DNA of 64,000 bases from positions 28,154 to 92,153 of the forward strand of contig NZ_PNFP01000023.1 in NCBI RefSeq assembly GCF_002940685.1. Direction: 5' to 3'. The first letter of the stretch is position 1. Every line of letters begins with the position of its first letter. The notes beneath the pieces are model-generated. The model had not been told where the DNA came from. It worked only from the letters and a program-made list of their open reading frames with translations, and made no database searches. This document shows, in pieces, positions 63,958-64,000 of this stretch. Source of the DNA: Ensifer adhaerens (lineage in GTDB: Bacteria; Pseudomonadota; Alphaproteobacteria; Rhizobiales; Rhizobiaceae). Made by a program: the position numbers and the translations under genes.

Positions 63958-64000
63958 GTTCGTATGACCGTCATGGTTGTGGGCCATATTCGCGGGGCAT
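63928..64000. mobile_element. Possible left end of an insertion element
   Basis: Directly after the ParB-like frame breaks, GGTTCTGCGTCGCAACTG appears. It is similar in style to the terminal repeats of IS6-family elements (GGTTCTGTTGCAAA type). Only about 70 bases are in the window, so family and extent are uncertain. Confidence 0.35.

Noticed and set aside
1..64000. tRNA, rRNA, CRISPR arrays and repABC genes
   Set aside because: No cloverleaf-like sequence, rRNA signature, regularly spaced repeat or replication gene was noticed; absence is by eye only.

Overview
The window looks like part of a large conjugative plasmid or plasmid-like replicon of a rhizobial alphaproteobacterium (Rhizobium, Sinorhizobium or Mesorhizobium type). 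This rests on the high-GC coding style, a VirB1-like transglycosylase at the left edge, a LuxI/LuxR pair, rhizobial-type ABC sugar operons, a likely rcgA-rcgR conjugation-control pair, many IS scars, and a block of small plasmid genes ending in a broken ParB-like gene. No rRNA, tRNA, CRISPR array or replication gene was seen. All calls come from reading the sequence, without database searches.

Layout. (1) 1-5128: conjugation-associated edge, with a partial lytic transglycosylase leaving the window on the minus strand and a plus-strand set of secreted or membrane proteins, including three translationally coupled nuclease-like (SNase-fold) proteins whose catalytic residues look degraded. (2) 5190-5554: decayed IS30 and IstB pieces. 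(3) 5738-16374: the most interesting segment, a LuxI/LuxR-bracketed biosynthetic cluster. It has a GntR regulator, a class III aminotransferase, a SAM methyltransferase, an opine dehydrogenase-type enzyme, a discoidin-like protein, a cupin without metal histidines, a HAD phosphatase, phosphoenolpyruvate mutase (PepM), phosphonopyruvate decarboxylase (Ppd) and an MFS exporter. PepM plus Ppd predict phosphonoacetaldehyde; the aminotransferase and opine dehydrogenase suggest an N-alkylated amino-phosphonate ('phosphono-opine') as a hypothesis. (4) 17047-21510: a Tat-exported beta-helix glycan enzyme, a glycosyltransferase and relics of ISL3, LacI and IS5 genes.

(5) 21724-29928 (minus strand): an aga-like galactosamine/N-acetylgalactosamine operon (DeoR regulator, BadF-type sugar kinase, binding protein, two permeases, AgaS, AgaZ/GatZ, ABC ATPase). 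(6) 30097-36796: a GH4 alpha-galactosidase with a divergent AraC regulator, then aldose epimerase, SMP-30 lactonase, enolase-superfamily sugar-acid dehydratase and SDR dehydrogenase, which together resemble oxidative galactose catabolism; a GntR regulator (36984) diverges from the last of these. (7) 37736-38640: a gene graveyard with GH20 hexosaminidase, RcgR-like and TetR fragments. (8) 39198-49433: a second sugar operon with an RbsABC-type importer, Gfo/Idh/MocA dehydrogenase, glucokinase, SIS protein, ROK regulator and TIM-barrel isomerase; its substrate is unknown.

(9) 49606-53851: two related IS elements inserted in tandem at the same 5-bp target (GATGA three times), the first carrying an extra gene. 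(10) 54058-58148: a DUF1127 protein, small conserved genes, and the rcgA/rcgR pair. (11) 58361-64000: small plasmid genes. Two of them, 4.9 kb apart, are preceded by the same roughly 280-nt structured leader. The last, a ParB-like gene, is cut by what looks like an insertion at the window end.
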